Notes under the pieces: model-generated
What the model was told of the DNA's origin: nothing
The model's database searches: none
What the model saw: the letters and a program-made list of their open reading frames with translations, nothing else
Position numbers and translations under genes: made by a program
NCBI GenBank assembly: GCA_016219185.1
Contig: JACRBZ010000028.1
Location: 1-43,750, forward strand
Direction: 5' to 3'
From: Deltaproteobacteria bacterium
GTDB taxonomy: Bacteria; Desulfobacterota; Desulfobacteria; Desulfobacterales; Desulfatirhabdiaceae
DNA length: 43,750 bases
In this document: positions 40,674-43,750 of the stretch, piece by piece
Position numbering within the stretch: the first letter of the stretch is position 1
Layout: each line of letters begins with the position of its first letter

Positions 40674-43600
40674 TCAGCACCGTAATTTGAACATTGATTT
40701 TTTGCGTTCACCCATCATCAAAGTCAAGAAACCCGAATCTGTATCCCCTTGTCCACAATCACAGTATTTCTTTCCTTGCCACTCCGCCACATGGCGGACA
40801 CCGAATTTTTTCATCGGCGAATCACCAGGAGCCCTTCCCAGAATTCCACAGACTAACCGGTAAAAACCATCGTTCTCGTCTTTCTCCCATTCGCGCAGGT
40901 CCACCCACAATGTCTGTCGAACAAACAGCGGCAGTTCCGGCGCATCCTTGACGCCGCGCAGAACCACAGGAATCATCCGCGCATTCCCGCTCGACCACTT
41001 CTCCACGTAAGCCCTGATCTCCATGATGTGCCATTTGCCGATGTCCGCCGGGCCAAAGAATAATGCCGCACATGGAATGGTTTTTATGGCCTGCTCCAAA
41101 GCGTCTGAAACCGTATCGCCCGGAGAAAGATTCCATTTGTCCAGCCATGGGCGAATTCCCACTTTGAGCAAACGTTTCGCAATCCTCTCCACTGCAGCTT
41201 TGTCCCTGGAATTATGGCAGAGGAACACATCGAATTTTTCTTCCGCCTCTTTCGCCTTGATCACCAAGCCCGCAGTCATTCGTTGACGGTCGGTCTTCGC
41301 ATCAGAATCCATGCGCTCCGTCACCGATGAAGCCGCTGCCGTCGGCGGGGCCAGCAGATCCACGAGCCGCGTCTTTTTCTCGCAGATGGGGCATACCAGA
41401 TTCCTCTTCCGTGCATCCAGCCGTGCTTTCACCACGCGGTCTTCGAATGGATTTCTGCAATCCATATTCGCGCAGTGATAGGCATGACGCCTGGTTACGC
41501 TGCCTGGGGTGCTCCGGGCTTCCAGGTGTTTGCCGACAAATTCAATGAAGCCCTGCCGGATGGGTGCCGGTGTTTCGCGATCGAACGACACCTCCATTTC
41601 GCCCTGCCCTCGACCGTGGTCGCGCAGACGCACGAGACAGCGACCACCCGCTTCGGCGGAGTATGCAGCAGCATTTTGAAAGAACTCCCGCTTTTTGAAA
41701 TTCTCGTAGTGTGCCAACTGCGCAATCAGCGTGGCATAGATGCTCCGCACCGCACCGGCGAACCCGAACGCCACGCCGAAAGCCGTGGCTCCGGGGAACC
41801 TGAGTTCAGCCGTGCATTGTGAGGGGAACACGATATAATCCTCGTCTTTGATCCTTTCCCGCAGCGCCAGATCCCGGTGCAACAGGTTCTCCATTACGAA
41901 CCACAGCACGTGGTGTTCGGATTCTTGATCGGCAATCCGCTCCTCCTGGACTATCTTGAATTTTCCATCGTGAATACGTGTCTCAAGCAGATGTCCCGGC
42001 CCGTCCGGTTCATCTTTCGCCGCCACCAGCAGCGCACTGGCATACGCATCGACCCGGGTGGGATCGAGCAACACCATAGTCTCCGGTCGTGGCGCCGCGC
42101 CAGTTGTATGGAAGGCCAGCAAATCTACCGCATCCGTAGCTTCGAGACGTTCCATGTGCAAGATGAATTCCTCCAAAGGAATCTTCTCTCCGAAATACGC
42201 AGCAAAGCCCTCATGAATCGCCGCGATGGTGAGCAGCCCGGTATAGGCGGCCTGCCCGCCGGTTGATGCATCATTGCCGTTTTTCTCACCCTTCAACCGT
42301 GCCACATACTCTCGCATTGCCGCCAGAGTCCTGGTTGTGGTCACCATGGGTAAGTCATCCCAGGGAACACCATGACGAATCGTCTCAAGTAACTCGTCGC
42401 AACCTTCGCCCGTAACGGCACTCGTGGCGATGAACCCAGCAAAGCCGTTTTCGCGGACGAAAGCTTCGATCCGCTCCTTGCCGGAAGGAAGGCCCCCTAC
42501 GTCGATTCGTGAGGCAACTAGAATTTTTTTCATTTTCGTGTTAGTACGTGCCTGGTCGAGAACCTGCGACCAGTAAGCCGCGCCCTCGAAGGGATTCGTC
42601 TCATTGCGGCAGTCAAACAGCACGCAGGCGAGGGCCGCATCTTCCATGCTCAGTTGATGCACAAGACGGTAGGCGGGTTGGCCAGCAAGGTCCCACAGCA
42701 TTGTTTCCTGATGAAGCGTAACGCCGCCGGGCGCTTGCAAGACATTGCTCTCGAGAACATTGGCCTTACGGGCATGGGAGGATTTTGTCGATACGAATCG
42801 TTTGTGTACCAATCGCTCGGCAAGGCCGCTCTTTCCGACACCGGTATCACCAACGAGCAGGACTTTGGCGTTGGTGTATTGGATCTGCTCCGCTGCCACA
42901 GCGGCTGTGGCAGCGGCAGATTCCAACGCTGGAATTGTTTCGTCACGCCCGTCCACCCCTGTTTCCCATACCCGCATCACACCATTCACCGCCCCGGAAA
43001 GGGCGCGTTGGCCATTGGGACTCCAGGATACGCTACAGACGTTGGCAGAGTGCCCCTCCAGCACGCGCAGACAGCGGCCAGTGTTGACCTCCCAGAGCCG
43101 AACGGTGTTGTCCTTCGCACCGGAGAGGGCATATTGACCATCGGGACTCCAGGACACACTTAAGACACTGCCGGTGTGACCTTCCAGCACACGCAGGCAG
43201 CGGCCGGTATTGACTTCCCAGAGCCGCACGGTATTGTCACCCGACCCGGACAAAGCACGTTGGCCATCGGGACTCCAGGATACGCTCAAGACGTTGGAGA
43301 AGTGACCATTTAGTGCGCACAGGCAGCGGCCGGTATTGACCTCCCAGAGCCGCACGGTCTTGTCATCCGACCCGGACAGAGCACGTTGGCCATCGGGACT
43401 CCAGGACACGCTCCAGACAAGGGAAGGGCCTTCCAGCACGCACAGACAGCGGCCAGTGTTGACCTCCCAGAGCCGAACGGTTTTGTCATCCGACCCGGAA
43501 AGGGCACGTTGGCCATCTGGACTCCAGGACACACTTAAAACACTGCCGGTGTGACCTTCCAGCACGCGCAGACAGCGGCCGGTGTAGACCTCCCAGAGCC

Positions 43601-43750
43601 GCACGGTCTTGTCATCCGACCCCGAGAGGGCACGTTGGCCATCGGGACTCCAGGATACGCTATAGACGCTGTCTGACTGACCTTCCAGTACGCGCAGACA
43701 GCGGCCGGTGTTGACCTCCCAGAGCCGCACGGTCTTGTCATCCGACCCCG
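40674..43750 (-). CDS. WD40-Roc/COR GTPase-zinc ribbon-TIR protein, 5' end beyond window
   Basis: At least 1025 residues; the frame is open at the window edge, and the GTG at 43728-43730 is an internal valine codon. Domains in order: at least six WD40 repeats of 42 residues (43750 to about 42955); a Roc-like GTPase with GDTGVGKS, DLAGQPAYR and SRIDVGG; a COR-like region; a zinc ribbon CANMDC...CPIC (41385-41475); and a C-terminal TIR domain (about 40870-41240; FDVFLCHNSRDKAAV). The catalytic-Glu position reads WNLSPGD, with Asn encoded at 41130-41132. The section from the last WD40 blade through the GTPase is paralogous to the gene at 32687-37240 (shared AVNGV...VWETG). It is the first gene visible in the conflict operon and likely its sensor. 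Confidence 0.88.
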   Translation of the reverse strand, partial: GSDDKTVRLWEVNTGRCLRVLEGQSDSVYSVSWSPDGQRALSGSDDKTVRLWEVYTGRCLRVLEGHTGSVLSVSWSPDGQRALSGSDDKTVRLWEVNTGRCLCVLEGPSLVWSVSWSPDGQRALSGSDDKTVRLWEVNTGRCLCALNGHFSNVLSVSWSPDGQRALSGSGDNTVRLWEVNTGRCLRVLEGHTGSVLSVSWSPDGQYALSGAKDNTVRLWEVNTGRCLRVLEGHSANVCSVSWSPNGQRALSGAVNGVMRVWETGVDGRDETIPALESAAATAAVAAEQIQYTNAKVLLVGDTGVGKSGLAERLVHKRFVSTKSSHARKANVLESNVLQAPGGVTLHQETMLWDLAGQPAYRLVHQLSMEDAALACVLFDCRNETNPFEGAAYWSQVLDQARTNTKMKKILVASRIDVGGLPSGKERIEAFVRENGFAGFIATSAVTGEGCDELLETIRHGVPWDDLPMVTTTRTLAAMREYVARLKGEKNGNDASTGGQAAYTGLLTIAAIHEGFAAYFGEKIPLEEFILHMERLEATDAVDLLAFHTTGAAPRPETMVLLDPTRVDAYASALLVAAKDEPDGPGHLLETRIHDGKFKIVQEERIADQESEHHVLWFVMENLLHRDLALRERIKDEDYIVFPSQCTAELRFPGATAFGVAFGFAGAVRSIYATLIAQLAHYENFKKREFFQNAAAYSAEAGGRCLVRLRDHGRGQGEMEVSFDRETPAPIRQGFIEFVGKHLEARSTPGSVTRRHAYHCANMDCRNPFEDRVVKARLDARKRNLVCPICEKKTRLVDLLAPPTAAASSVTERMDSDAKTDRQRMTAGLVIKAKEAEEKFDVFLCHNSRDKAAVERIAKRLLKVGIRPWLDKWNLSPGDTVSDALEQAIKTIPCAALFFGPADIGKWHIMEIRAYVEKWSSGNARMIPVVLRGVKDAPELPLFVRQTLWVDLREWEKDENDGFYRLVCGILGRAPGDSPMKKFGVRHVAEWQGKKYCDCGQGDTDSGFLTLMMGERKKSMFKLRC
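42955..43750 (-). repeat. Near-identical 126-bp tandem repeats coding WD40 blades
   Basis: Six and a half copies of a 126-bp unit (one copy is 123 bp). Segments such as CCCAGAGCCGCACGGTCTTG recur almost unchanged. Amino-acid differences are concentrated in the four residues after LEG (QSDS, HTGS, P-SL, HFSN, HSAN), the next variable residue before SVSW, and the S-D/A-K pair after ALSG. The array continues past the window edge. Confidence 0.9.

Noticed and set aside
42955..43750. CRISPR array
   Set aside because: The regular repeats are 126 bp with no spacers and remain open as WD40-coding sequence.

Overview
The window looks like a chromosomal segment of an anaerobic, respiring, sulfate- or sulfur-reducing bacterium of the Desulfobacterota (a Desulfosarcina/Desulfobacterales-type genome is my best guess). 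This rests on a tetrathionate/polysulfide-type molybdoenzyme operon, FmdE and CO-dehydrogenase-type Fe-S proteins, an anaerobe-style arsenic operon and ethanolamine ammonia-lyase. It is an inference from gene content, not a sequence match.

Layout. (1) 1-12.2 kb, all on the minus strand: start of lgt, then sulfur-redox genes (Fe-S protein, FAD reductase, DUF1641, sulfide:quinone-reductase-like flavoprotein, FmdE, exported rhodanese) and a TtrABC/Psr-like complex (molybdopterin catalytic subunit, NrfD membrane subunit, four-cluster Fe-S subunit) headed by a receiver-domain protein. (2) 12.2-15.9 kb: a 535-bp regulatory gap with a good sigma-54 promoter, then a membrane-tethered sigma-54 activator translationally coupled to a PhnD-like lipoprotein, probably the sensor pair for that operon. 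(3) 15.9-24.1 kb: two divergent ArsR repressors and an arsenic/redox operon (ArsP-like permease, internally deleted arsC, thioredoxin-like proteins, DGC protein, CcdA, acr3). acr3 is split by a complete 2770-bp ISKra4-type element with a 9-bp target duplication; the element carries a DruA/DUF4338 passenger gene. (4) 24.2-26.3 kb: membrane rhodanese and an unusual CDF transporter-MauE/DoxX fusion. (5) 26.7-29.4 kb: a GMC oxidoreductase-DUF1080 fusion that looks foreign. (6) 29.6-32.7 kb: ParB-like protein, hotdog thioesterase and a fused eutBC split by a one-base frameshift.

(7) 32.7-43.75 kb is the most notable part: a tightly packed minus-strand operon, probably an anti-phage or other conflict system. 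In order of transcription it encodes WD40-Roc/COR GTPase-zinc ribbon-TIR (start lies outside the window), a small TIR-WD40 protein, a VMAP-C protein with an Mrr-like nuclease N-terminus, a MoxR AAA+ ATPase, and a 1517-residue SAV_2336(vWA-like)-WD40-Roc/COR-zinc ribbon-DUF4365 protein. It joins the predicted VMAP/MoxR/vWA ternary system to Roc-COR/TIR signalling and contains near-identical WD40 repeats whose differences cluster at a few positions.

A recurring theme is gene erosion: a MoeA-like gene and arsC each carry a large in-frame internal deletion, acr3 has an insertion, and eutBC and the transposase each have a one-base frame change.
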